Source of the DNA: Natronorubrum sediminis
GTDB lineage: Archaea > Halobacteriota > Halobacteria > Halobacteriales > Natrialbaceae
Reading direction: 5' to 3'
NCBI RefSeq assembly: GCF_900108095.1
Contig: NZ_FNWL01000002.1
Location: 1 to 64,000 of the forward strand
DNA: 64,000 bases
The notes beneath the pieces were generated by a model that was given only the letters and a program-made list of their open reading frames with translations, searched no databases and was not told the DNA's origin. The position numbers and the translations under genes were made by a program. Below are positions 37,166-44,816 of this stretch, piece by piece. How positions within the stretch are numbered: position 1 is the stretch's first letter; each line of letters starts with the position of its first letter.

Positions 37166-38839
37166 CTAATAACCGATGGGGTTCCCGTCCTTTCTCGGCT
37201 CGGTTGCGCCAGCGAGTGTGCCGTCTCGATACCGGACGAGTTGTGCTCCACCGAACATAACGGGCGGGAGGACGTCGACGTCGTGACCCATCCGCGCGAG
37301 TTTCGGGAGTTGCGAGAGTCTGTCCTCGACGCCGAGCGAACCGCTCTCTCGGTATCGCCAGCGCGGCGCGTCGAGTGCTGCCTGCGGGGTCATCCCGTAG
37401 TCGACGATGTTCGAGATCACCTGTACGTGCCCCTGTGGTTGCATGTACCCACCCATGACGCCGAATGCGGCCCAATCATCCGTATCGAACCTCGCGATGG
37501 CCGGGACGAGTGTGTGAAACGGCCGCTTGCCCGGTTCGAGGCTGTTGGGATGACTCGAGTCGAGCGAGAACGACGCGCCGCGATTTTGCAGGGCGATTCC
37601 CGTCTCACCCGCGACGAGGCCGCTGCCGAAGCCGGCGAAGCGCGAGTTGATGTAGGAGACGAGATTCCCCTCCTCGTCACCGACGGTCAACAAGACGGTG
37701 TCGGCGTCCTCGGCGTTGGCGTTTGGTACGCCGACTTCGGGATCTTGAATCGGCGTCTCGCCGATTCCCTGAGCGCGTTCTCGAGCGTAGGATTTCGAGG
37801 CGAGGGGCGGAATCTCCTCGAACTCGGGGTCGGTGATGTAGTGGTGGCCGTCGACGAACGCGAGTTTCATCGCTTCGGCGAAGGCGTGGACGCGTTCGGG
37901 CGAGTCGTAGGGGTGCTCGCCAGCGCCGATCTCTTCGGCGATGTTCAGCGCCTCGAGTGCGACGAGTCCCTGATTGTTCGGCGGGAGTTCCCAGACCTCC
38001 GCGCCGTTATACGTCGTGCTGACCGGGTCGACGAACTCGGGTTCGAACGACGCCAGATCGTCGTGCGTCAAGAATCCGCCCGCCGATTGGATCTCCTCGA
38101 CGATTGCGTCGGCAATCTCGCCCTCGTAGAACGCGTCGGCTCCGTCTTCGGCGATCGTTCGCATCGATTCTCCGAGTTGTGGGAGCGTGACCGTCTCCCC
38201 CGCGTCAGGAGTGTCCCCGTCGAAGAGGTAGGCCTCTCGAGCGTTCTCGTCGGTGAAGAGGTCTTTCGCGCCCTCCCAGTAGTAAGAAATCACCGGCGAG
38301 ACGGGATAGCCCTCGGTCGCGTACTCGATCGCTGGCTCGAGGGCATCTCCGAGCGTGAGTCGGCCCAGTTCCTGTACCGTCGCTTCCCAGCCGCGAGCCG
38401 TCCCCGGCACCGTCACCGCGTGCGGGCCGAGAAACGGCATGCCCAACTCGTCGGCGTCCGAGGCGCTGTCGACCGCGTAGCCCCGAGATTCCGGGTAGTA
38501 CCCCTCGAGCGTTTCACTGTCGGTGTCCTCGAGTGCGCCGCGGACGTTCTCGATGGTGGCGTCGGCGGGTGCGCCCCCACACGAGCGCATCGCGCCGACC
38601 TCGCCGTCGGCCGTGCGATACAGTGCGAAGACGTCGCCGCCCAGTCCGGTCGACGTGGGTTCGACGACGTTGAGCGCAGCAGCCGTGGCGACGGCTGCGT
38701 CGAATGCGTTGCCGCCGTCCTGTAGAATCGAAACGCCCGCCTGTGCGGCGAGGGGTTGACTCGTCGCGACCATCCCGCGGTTTCCGTAGACGGTCGATCG
38801 TCTCGAGTCGAACCGATCCAGGTCGAAATCCTCGGTCAT
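37166..38839 (-). CDS. ggt: Gamma-glutamyltranspeptidase
   Basis: 557 residues. An Ntn-hydrolase that cleaves itself and transfers or hydrolyses gamma-glutamyl groups. The N-terminal part (MVATSQPLAAQAGVSILQDG) is family-typical. The nucleophile region is near EDADTVLLTVGDEEGNLVS, followed by RGASFSLDSSHPNSLEPG and GGYMQPQGHVQVISN. No Tat or Sec signal peptide is seen, so it is probably cytoplasmic. A substrate might be gamma-glutamylcysteine. It is transcribed towards the sensor gene, with 70 bases between. Confidence 0.92.
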   Translation of the reverse strand: MTEDFDLDRFDSRRSTVYGNRGMVATSQPLAAQAGVSILQDGGNAFDAAVATAAALNVVEPTSTGLGGDVFALYRTADGEVGAMRSCGGAPADATIENVRGALEDTDSETLEGYYPESRGYAVDSASDADELGMPFLGPHAVTVPGTARGWEATVQELGRLTLGDALEPAIEYATEGYPVSPVISYYWEGAKDLFTDENAREAYLFDGDTPDAGETVTLPQLGESMRTIAEDGADAFYEGEIADAIVEEIQSAGGFLTHDDLASFEPEFVDPVSTTYNGAEVWELPPNNQGLVALEALNIAEEIGAGEHPYDSPERVHAFAEAMKLAFVDGHHYITDPEFEEIPPLASKSYARERAQGIGETPIQDPEVGVPNANAEDADTVLLTVGDEEGNLVSYINSRFAGFGSGLVAGETGIALQNRGASFSLDSSHPNSLEPGKRPFHTLVPAIARFDTDDWAAFGVMGGYMQPQGHVQVISNIVDYGMTPQAALDAPRWRYRESGSLGVEDRLSQLPKLARMGHDVDVLPPVMFGGAQLVRYRDGTLAGATEPRKDGNPIGY

Positions 38840-38866
38840 ACCCGGAGTTAGTGCGGGTGAACTAAG

Positions 38867-39196
38867 TTATGATGGAAGCGGACAGAGGCTCGCGGTGAAG
38901 GTGACCGTCTCGTCGGTGTCGTTTCGGGCTCCGTGGATCGCGCCGCGTTCGTGAAGGACGACGCCGGGGGCGTCGATCGACTCGCTCTCGCCATCGCGCA
39001 GCACCGTCACCGTCCCCTCGAGAACGTGAAAGACGTTCGTACTGCTCGCGTGTTCGTGTGCCTCGAGTTCGGCACCCGGCCCGAGAGCGAACGCCTTGAC
39101 GAGTACGTCGTCGCTAACGACGAGTTCTGCGGTTTCGAGTTCGCCATCGTCGGGATCCAGTGCTGGGAGTGCTGCCGTGTATTCGTCGTCGATCAT
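38867..39196 (-). CDS. Cupin-domain protein
   Basis: 109 residues. One conserved double-stranded beta-helix: GPGAELEAHEHASSTNVFHVLEGTVTVLRDGE contains the first metal-binding motif (H-x-H and E), and GVVLHERGAIHGARN contains the second His. It is a small single-domain cupin of unknown substrate. I used ATG 39196 (MIDDEYTAALP); the longer frame is antisense to the methyltransferase gene. It lies upstream of ggt on the same strand, 27 bases apart, so they may be co-transcribed. Confidence 0.83.
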   Translation of the reverse strand: MIDDEYTAALPALDPDDGELETAELVVSDDVLVKAFALGPGAELEAHEHASSTNVFHVLEGTVTVLRDGESESIDAPGVVLHERGAIHGARNDTDETVTFTASLCPLPS

Positions 39197-39230
39197 ACCT
39201 CCTCTTCGTCGGTCGGTCCAAAAAACGTAC

Positions 39231-40301
39231 TTACTCGGAGAGCGGTGCGTGTTCGACCCGGTAGCCGTACTCATCATCCAAATTTTGGGAGATCGAGTCG
39301 ACTGCGGCGACTTCGTGGAATCGAATGTCTCGTTCCATCTTCGTAACGACCGGCGTCTCGTAGTGGGTCGCCTCGTACTCGAACGTCTCGCCGTCCTCGC
39401 GGCGACGCGTGACGAACTCGCGATGTCGCTCGAGTCTCGCTCGAGCAACGGCGTGTGAGAGCGTCGAGACGTCGTCGATGCGGTCGGTGAACACCTCGAG
39501 AAACGCGTCCTCGAGTTCGGAGCCAAGCGAGTCCCGACCCGCACACATCGCGGCGAGCGACGTCGTTCCGGTTCCCCAGAAGGGGTCGAGAACGGTGTCG
39601 CCGTACGCCGAGTACATACAGATCAGCCGGTAGGGAATCTCGAGGGGGTAGGCCGCGGATCGCTCGCGGAGGTCGTCGCCACTCCCGTCGGCGAGCGATT
39701 GGAGTTCGCCTTGGACGTCCGTCCAGACGTCGGAGAACCACTGATTTCGCTCCTCCCAGAAGTACGCCGCCTCGTAGCGCTGGTCCGCACCGGGTTCGAA
39801 CTCCCGGCTCTCCCCGCCCTTCCGAAAGATCAGCACGTACTCGTGCTCGAGGGTCACGTAGGCGTTTGGCGGGATCATCCCGCTGCCCATGAACTTGGCC
39901 GCGCTGTTGGCCGGTTTGCGCCAGAGCACGTCCGGCAACGGATCGAACCCGCGCGCTTCGAAGGCCTCGAGGACGCGCGCGTGATTCGGGTAGACGCGAA
40001 AGCTCTCCTCGAGCGAGCGAGTCGCGTCACCGACGTTGAGACAGACCATTCCGCCGTCGACGAGCACGCGCTCGAGTTCGTCCCAGACGGCGTCGAGTTG
40101 GGCGTGCATCGCCTCGAACGCCGCCCGGCCGTCACCGGCCTCGAGCGCCTCTCCGACCGCCGGGTCGAGACTCGTAAAGAGGTCGTCCCACATCTCGATC
40201 ATCGGATACGGTGGCGACGTGACGACGAGTTCGACTGATTCGTCGTCGACGGACTCGAGGGCTCGAGAGTCACCGACGAAAACACGGTGGGTCGTCTCCA
40301 T
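39231..40301 (-). CDS. DNA (cytosine-N4) methyltransferase
   Basis: 356 residues. TSPPYP near residue 29 is motif IV of N4-cytosine/N6-adenine enzymes, and VLDPFWGTGTTSLAA near 238 is motif I, in the beta-type circular order. The target recognition part lies between. No restriction partner is present, so it is an orphan enzyme. A conserved orphan methylase of CTAG sites exists in haloarchaea (called Zim in Haloferax), and this gene is a candidate for it, but the specificity is inferred from family position only. Confidence 0.82.
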   Translation of the reverse strand: METTHRVFVGDSRALESVDDESVELVVTSPPYPMIEMWDDLFTSLDPAVGEALEAGDGRAAFEAMHAQLDAVWDELERVLVDGGMVCLNVGDATRSLEESFRVYPNHARVLEAFEARGFDPLPDVLWRKPANSAAKFMGSGMIPPNAYVTLEHEYVLIFRKGGESREFEPGADQRYEAAYFWEERNQWFSDVWTDVQGELQSLADGSGDDLRERSAAYPLEIPYRLICMYSAYGDTVLDPFWGTGTTSLAAMCAGRDSLGSELEDAFLEVFTDRIDDVSTLSHAVARARLERHREFVTRRREDGETFEYEATHYETPVVTKMERDIRFHEVAAVDSISQNLDDEYGYRVEHAPLSE

Positions 40302-40396
40302 TCGATAGACACTGTCGGCGTCGCCCCCTTAGCTTCTTCGCAGGACGACTGTCGTCGACTCCTTCGAGTCTCGGAAAATGGGATCCGTCGTCGCAG

Positions 40397-40978
40397 TTAC
40401 TCTTCCGTTTCGTCGTCGCTCGATTCGGCTTGCGCTTCCATCGTGTCGTTCTCGCTCTCGTCCTCGGTGTCCTCGTCGTCCTCGTCGCTCGTCGCCGGTT
40501 CGAACTCCTCGATTGGTTCCCACTCTTCTTTCTCGTCGGAGGAGAGTCGCTGGCGAAGAATCGCGATACCGGCGACCAGCCCGATGGCGAGTAGCAGTCG
40601 TCCGATCTTACTCGAGCCACCGCCGTCTTCTCCTTCGGTCTCCGTTTCGCCCATCGTTCCTTCTTCACCGCCCATCATCCCCTCGTCACTGGCTCTCGTC
40701 TCCTCGAGTGCGTTCTGAATAATGTCGGGTTCGTCGATGTCCTCGAGCGATTCGACCTCGAGTTCGTGTGAGCGTCGACCGGCGAGAAAGCCGAGTGCGC
40801 TACCGACGCCAAAGAGTGCGCCGGCGAGTGGCAGATTTCGGTCGCTTCCAGTCTTCCCCTCGGCGTCTTCGACGGCCTCGAGGATCGAATCGCGGAGGGG
40901 AGAGTCCATTCCCATCCCGACTGCTTCCCTGACGACGATTTCCGATAACGTCTCGTCTTGCTCCTCAGTTGTAGGCAT
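40397..40978 (-). CDS. Acidic single-helix membrane protein
   Basis: 193 residues from MPTTEEQDETLSEI. A hydrophobic stretch LPLAGALFGVGSALGFLAG (about 54-72) and a second IGRLLLAIGLVAGIAIL (about 126-143) are likely membrane segments. The C-terminal 50 residues are very acidic (SDEDDEDTEDESEND), typical of halophiles. I recognise no domain. The start at 40978 was preferred to the GTG-type upstream frame. Function unknown. Confidence 0.6.
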   Translation of the reverse strand: MPTTEEQDETLSEIVVREAVGMGMDSPLRDSILEAVEDAEGKTGSDRNLPLAGALFGVGSALGFLAGRRSHELEVESLEDIDEPDIIQNALEETRASDEGMMGGEEGTMGETETEGEDGGGSSKIGRLLLAIGLVAGIAILRQRLSSDEKEEWEPIEEFEPATSDEDDEDTEDESENDTMEAQAESSDDETEE

Positions 40979-41330
40979 AGTCGCTCCCGACCACACCCCC
41001 GTAAATAATTCTATCCAACGTTTCGATCGCCTGCACTCCGGCGATGTCGATTACATCACGACTACTCACCGCCGTTCGAGCGAGTAACCACCACCTACTC
41101 GAGTGTTCACTCGACTCGGGATTTGATCGGATCCCAACAGTGCTACTCGCCGGGTTCGTCGCCTACTGGGGTCCTGACGGGCTGTCCGGGCCGACAACTC
41201 GACCCGATTTGTAGCGAGGCGGATCGTCGATTCGCTCCTCGAGCGTCTGGCACGGAGTGTCGACCGCCGTCGTTCGACGCCTTCCGCGTGCCAGAGCGAA
41301 CTCGTGTTCGAAATAACTGACTTCCCGCCG

Positions 41331-41338
41331 TATATATC
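41331..41338 (+). promoter_or_regulatory. TATA box of the 41406 gene
   Basis: TATATATC is a near-perfect box. Start of transcription is expected near 41360, which is close to an in-frame ATG at 41364 and 45 bases before the ATG with a Shine-Dalgarno. Confidence 0.65.
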
Positions 41339-41395
41339 TACACTGACGAGACTGCGTGAGTTAATGTCTTCCATAACGAAAAGGGTTCCGCGAGT

Positions 41396-41400
41396 GGAGG
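41396..41400 (+). promoter_or_regulatory. Shine-Dalgarno deciding the 41406 start
   Basis: GGAGG matches the 16S CCTCC tail exactly and sits five bases before ATG 41406. Such sites are rare here because most mRNAs look leaderless. Confidence 0.6.
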
Positions 41401-41405
41401 TGTCT

Positions 41406-42050
41406 ATGAGCGTCATCCGTCAACCCGGCGTCTTGGGTCAAACGACTCAACGGCGGGTCGTCGGTGTGAGCGCAGCCCTCACGGCGGCACTGGTGGAGAC
41501 GGCCGCCGTCGGTCTCTGGTTCGTTCTCGTGAGTGGGGGACGCTCCGCATCGACGGCACTCGCCGGGCTTGGCATCCTTTTTTGTGGCTCACTCCTCAGG
41601 GCGGGCGTTTTCGGCGTCACGATACGGAACCTCGACGATCTGTTACATCCTCGGCGACTCGGTGCCCCACTCCTGTTGTGTGCCGGCTGGATCGTCTGGT
41701 TGCTCGTCGCCGAAACTGTCGGCGGCCATGCCGGAATTTTCGTCGCAACAATTCTCCTCGTCGGCATACTCGTGAGTCAATTCGCATTCGAACGCCGCGC
41801 CTTCCGGCTTCGACGGCCCGCTGACGGCTCTCCAACCTCGTTCGTCCCTGGCCTGTTACTCGCCATCGGTGCCGCGTCGTTACTCGTCTCCGCGTGGCTC
41901 GTCGAGTGGACGGTCGCGACGCCGCCGCTCTCCCTCGAGATCACGACGGTCGTTTTCCACATCGAGGCGGTGCAACTCGGACTGCTGTGCTTCGGCGTAT
42001 TCGCCTTCCTCGCCCATCAGCGACGATTCGTGCACCTGCTCGAGTCCTAA
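41406..42050 (+). CDS. Multi-pass membrane protein
   Basis: 214 residues with about six hydrophobic segments (19-36, 42-60, 75-93, 95-115, 133-151, 172-193). There are few charged residues inside and a basic loop after helix 3. I recognise no family. The ATG 41406 has a Shine-Dalgarno; ATG 41364, 14 codons earlier in the same frame, is at leaderless distance from the TATA box and may also be used. Function unknown. Confidence 0.65.
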   Translation: MSVIRQPGVLGQTTQRRVVGVSAALTAALVETAAVGLWFVLVSGGRSASTALAGLGILFCGSLLRAGVFGVTIRNLDDLLHPRRLGAPLLLCAGWIVWLLVAETVGGHAGIFVATILLVGILVSQFAFERRAFRLRRPADGSPTSFVPGLLLAIGAASLLVSAWLVEWTVATPPLSLEITTVVFHIEAVQLGLLCFGVFAFLAHQRRFVHLLES

Positions 42051-42078
42051 TCTCGGCCTCGGTCGTTCCCACCGTCGC

Positions 42079-42666
42079 TTACTTCCCTTCCGCACCGATG
42101 TTCTGATCGCTCTGGAACGAATCCGGATCCGGTTCGATCGTCGCGTACTGGACGGCACGCCGACCCAGGGTCGCAACTCGCTCCTCGAGGTCCTCGTCGA
42201 CGAACTCGCCGTCTTCGAACGCGCTGTGTGAGTTCGCGACCGCTGCCTCGTGGGGGATCACCCACGCGTTGAGCGCTCGACACACGGATCGCATGTGCTC
42301 GAGTGCCGTGACGGGAAACGCCCCGCCGGAGACGGCGAGCAACCCGACTGTGGTGTCTCTGAACTCGTCGAATCCGCAGTAATCGAGCGCCGTCTTCAGC
42401 GGCGAGGAGTACGAACCGTGGTACATCGGCGAGCCGAGGATAATCGCGTCGGCGTCTCGCAGTTGGCTCGCGAGCACGTCGGCATCGCCCGCGTCTTCTC
42501 GATCCTGATCCGCATCGAAAATCGGCAGTTCGTACTCGCGGAGATCGATCAGTTCGGTCGTCGCCCTTCCCGCTCGGGCGGCCTCGAGGACGCACTCGAG
42601 GCCGAGACGCGTCGCGCTGTCGTCACGAAGACTTCCGCAGACGGCAACGACGTGAACGTTCGTCAT
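42079..42666 (-). CDS. NADPH-dependent FMN reductase-like flavoprotein
   Basis: 195 residues. VVAVCGSLRDDSATRLGLE is the FMN phosphate loop of flavodoxin-like reductases, and ILGSPMYHGSYSSPLKTALD is the second signature. VGLLAVSGG completes the fold. The family includes quinone and azo reductases; substrate unknown. I used ATG 42666 (MTNVHVVAV). It lies 76 bases downstream of mutY on the same strand. Confidence 0.85.
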   Translation of the reverse strand: MTNVHVVAVCGSLRDDSATRLGLECVLEAARAGRATTELIDLREYELPIFDADQDREDAGDADVLASQLRDADAIILGSPMYHGSYSSPLKTALDYCGFDEFRDTTVGLLAVSGGAFPVTALEHMRSVCRALNAWVIPHEAAVANSHSAFEDGEFVDEDLEERVATLGRRAVQYATIEPDPDSFQSDQNIGAEGK

Positions 42667-42741
42667 AACCCGAGTGACGAGTGCGAGGAACAAATAAACG
42701 TGGTCGGAAATGCAGGTCTGCCCCACTCAGTTGTCCCGTTG

Positions 42742-43677
42742 TCACCGCTGCAACCGTGCAACCGTCTCCGCCGGAGATCCCCCTCGCTCGAGGGTTACCA
42801 GTCCGTCGTCCTCGAGGTCGGAGAGGAGTCCCGTGAGCCACTCGCGGCCGTACTCGCCGTCGGGGGCGTAATCGACGCGAATTCGGTGGCCGAGGGGGTC
42901 GACCTCGAGTTCGTCGTACTCACGTAGCGTCCCGATTACCCGGCCGCGAAACTGTCTGCGACTGCCCTCGAAACTGGGCTGGGTTGGCACGTCGGGGGCC
43001 GTAAAGTCCCCGCTCGCGTAGGCGTCACACCACTCGCGCCACGGACAGCCAACCTCGTCACAGCGAGGCGTCTGGGTGCAGGCGACGCCGCCCAGTTCCA
43101 TGATCGCGTTGTTCCAGACCCGGGAACGGCCGTCGGGCATGAGGTCGTTCGCAGCCGTCTCGAACGCCGCGTCGTCGTCGGGAACGGAGAAGGAGCGATA
43201 GCAGACGCGTTTGACGTTCGTATCGACGACCGCATCGCCGTTGTTGAACGCGAAACTCGCGACGGCGTTCGCGGTATAGGGACCGACGCCCATCAACTCC
43301 TGTAGCTCCTCGGGCGACTCCGGAAACGAGCCGTCGTACTCCGATTCGACCTGCTGGGCCGATTCGTGGAGATACTTCGCTCGGTTGTTGTAGCCCAGAC
43401 TGTGGTCCGTCCAGAAGCCTACGACGTCCGCGCGATCCGTCGCGGCGAGGGCGGCCGTCGTCGGCCAGCGCTCGAGGAACTCCTCCCAGGCCTCGACGAC
43501 GCGGCCCAGTTGGGTCTGCTGGCTCATCACCTCACTCACGAGGATGGCGTATGGGTCGTCCGTCTGCCGCCACGGAAAGTCGCGGTGGTCGGCTTCGTAC
43601 CACTCGACGAGGGCGTCTCGGACGGCCTCGAGGTCGTGGGCCTCGCCGAGACTGACGGCGTCGTCGCGCTCGGTCAT
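42742..43677 (-). CDS. mutY: A/G-specific adenine glycosylase MutY
   Basis: 311 residues. It removes adenine opposite 8-oxoguanine. An N-terminal R-D-F-P-W-R motif, VSEVMSQQTQ with the catalytic Glu, the helix-hairpin-helix LMGVGPYTANAVASFAF, and VVDTNVKRV with the catalytic Asp are present. The iron-sulfur cluster ligands are C-x5-C-x4-C-x5-C instead of the usual C-x6-C-x2-C-x5-C. The C-terminal domain is short and winged-helix-like rather than a full Nudix domain. Confidence 0.9.
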   Translation of the reverse strand: MTERDDAVSLGEAHDLEAVRDALVEWYEADHRDFPWRQTDDPYAILVSEVMSQQTQLGRVVEAWEEFLERWPTTAALAATDRADVVGFWTDHSLGYNNRAKYLHESAQQVESEYDGSFPESPEELQELMGVGPYTANAVASFAFNNGDAVVDTNVKRVCYRSFSVPDDDAAFETAANDLMPDGRSRVWNNAIMELGGVACTQTPRCDEVGCPWREWCDAYASGDFTAPDVPTQPSFEGSRRQFRGRVIGTLREYDELEVDPLGHRIRVDYAPDGEYGREWLTGLLSDLEDDGLVTLERGGSPAETVARLQR

Positions 43678-43866
43678 CGTCCGTCGTAGGGACAGCCCTC
43701 GTTTAGGCGTGGTGATTCTCGGCGGCCACTCCCGTATTCGCCGCGAACGGGCCGACGATTTCCGCAGTTAGCATCTCGTGAGGAACGCCGACGTCAACTC
43801 CCCCGCGATGGACCCGAACGCCTCGAGCACGAAACCCATATCCCCTCGGCTCGAGTTCTCCCTGCT

Positions 43867-44190
43867 ATGAGTCTCGACGATCTCACCGAGAACGTACAGG
43901 ATTCGTATCGATCGATCGACGACGACGTGTCCGTCTCACTGGACCGAGAGGCACAGAACGAACTCGCGTTGCTCGAGGCGGCACTCGACCCCGAGGACAC
44001 CGACGAACTCGTTCGGCGCGCGATCCACATGTTTTTCCAGACGACCGTCGACACCGGAAAACTCGACTTTCAGCTTCGCTCCGAGTACGACGTGACCTAC
44101 GACGAGTATCTCTCAGGGATGACCTTCGAGCAGATGACCGGTGCGGATCAGTACCCGAGTATGGACGACGAACGGCGGTATCAGTTCTAA
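43867..44190 (+). CDS. Ribbon-helix-helix-like hypothetical protein
   Basis: 107 residues. DDDVSVSLDREAQNELALLEAA followed by TDELVRRAIHMFFQTT resembles a strand-helix-helix DNA-binding fold, but has not been matched to a named family. The C-terminal half is acidic and ends ADQYPSMDDERRYQF. No toxin-like gene is next to it. A small regulator is possible. Confidence 0.6.
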   Translation: MSLDDLTENVQDSYRSIDDDVSVSLDREAQNELALLEAALDPEDTDELVRRAIHMFFQTTVDTGKLDFQLRSEYDVTYDEYLSGMTFEQMTGADQYPSMDDERRYQF

Positions 44191-44390
44191 CCTCCCTCTC
44201 AGTAGGTGGGTTGCTCTCGCTCTTTTTCGATCAGTTCCCGGAAACACGCTCCTGGCAGCCGAAAATCACTCGCGTGCATTCGGTTTTACTATCGCATCGG
44301 TTTCGCGGTCGATCGGTTCGGTTTCTTCGACAGACTGCATCGATAGACACTCCAGTCAGACGATTATTCCACACAAATAACGGACGAACT

Positions 44391-44395
44391 TATTA
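44391..44395 (+). promoter_or_regulatory. TATA-like box of the zinc mini-protein
   Basis: CTTATTA around 44389-44395 is 24-30 bases before the GTG at 44419. Confidence 0.45.
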
Positions 44396-44418
44396 CCGTC
44401 GCGTGCTGTTGTCCCGAC

Positions 44419-44547
44419 GTGGCTATCAGTCATTCCCCAACCGATGCAGACCTCCGCTGTCCCGAGTGTACTGGCACGTATGCACTCCAGTATGACTCAC
44501 TCGAGTGTCCCGACTGTGGCTTCACGCCACGCCACGGTGCGGACTAA
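44419..44547 (+). CDS. Zinc-finger mini-protein (two CPxC motifs)
   Basis: 42 residues: a GTG start, then CPEC at 14-17 and CPDCG at 30-34. This is the small zinc-finger mini-protein class known to be widespread in haloarchaea. Two paired cysteine motifs 12 residues apart bind one zinc. The small size and lack of other features make a regulatory or adaptor role likely, but this is inference. The TATA-like box and the GTG start are at leaderless distance. Confidence 0.6.
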   Translation: MAISHSPTDADLRCPECTGTYALQYDSLECPDCGFTPRHGAD

Positions 44548-44774
44548 CTCGAGTCCAGAGACGGCTACGTAACGACAACTGACCACCGGCACTCGTACGG
44601 TACTGTCGACGACTCGCGAGACGAATCTTTTGTGCGAGGATGTCGGTTACTGGCGTCCGAGCGGCCTCTCGTCTACCCTTGTAGCGCCCACACAGACGAA
44701 CAGTGTCGGGAAAAGACCCAGCGATCGCCAGCCGGTGACTGTCGGCCATCTGCCGTCAGTCGATAGTCGACGGT

Positions 44775-44816
44775 CGTCAGTCGTGAATCGTCAGTCGTGA
44801 ATCGTCAGTCGTCGAT
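44775..44816 (+). repeat. 14-base tandem repeat (three copies) at recJ-like stop
   Basis: CGTCAGTCGTGAAT occurs at 44775 and 44789, and CGTCAGTCGTCGAT at 44803. The third copy covers the stop codon of the minus-strand nuclease gene (44805-44807). It may have arisen by slippage. Confidence 0.8.

Larger units (their letters stand above)
40979..41405. other. Divergent intergenic region
   Basis: No gene is seen. It contains the promoter and ribosome-binding site of the plus-strand membrane protein: TATATATC at 41331-41338 and GGAGG at 41396-41400. Confidence 0.5.

Noticed and set aside
44522..44749. 75-codon minus-strand frame overlapping the zinc mini-protein
   Set aside because: No hydrophobic pattern or motif, it overlaps a better gene candidate on the other strand, and it has no promoter.
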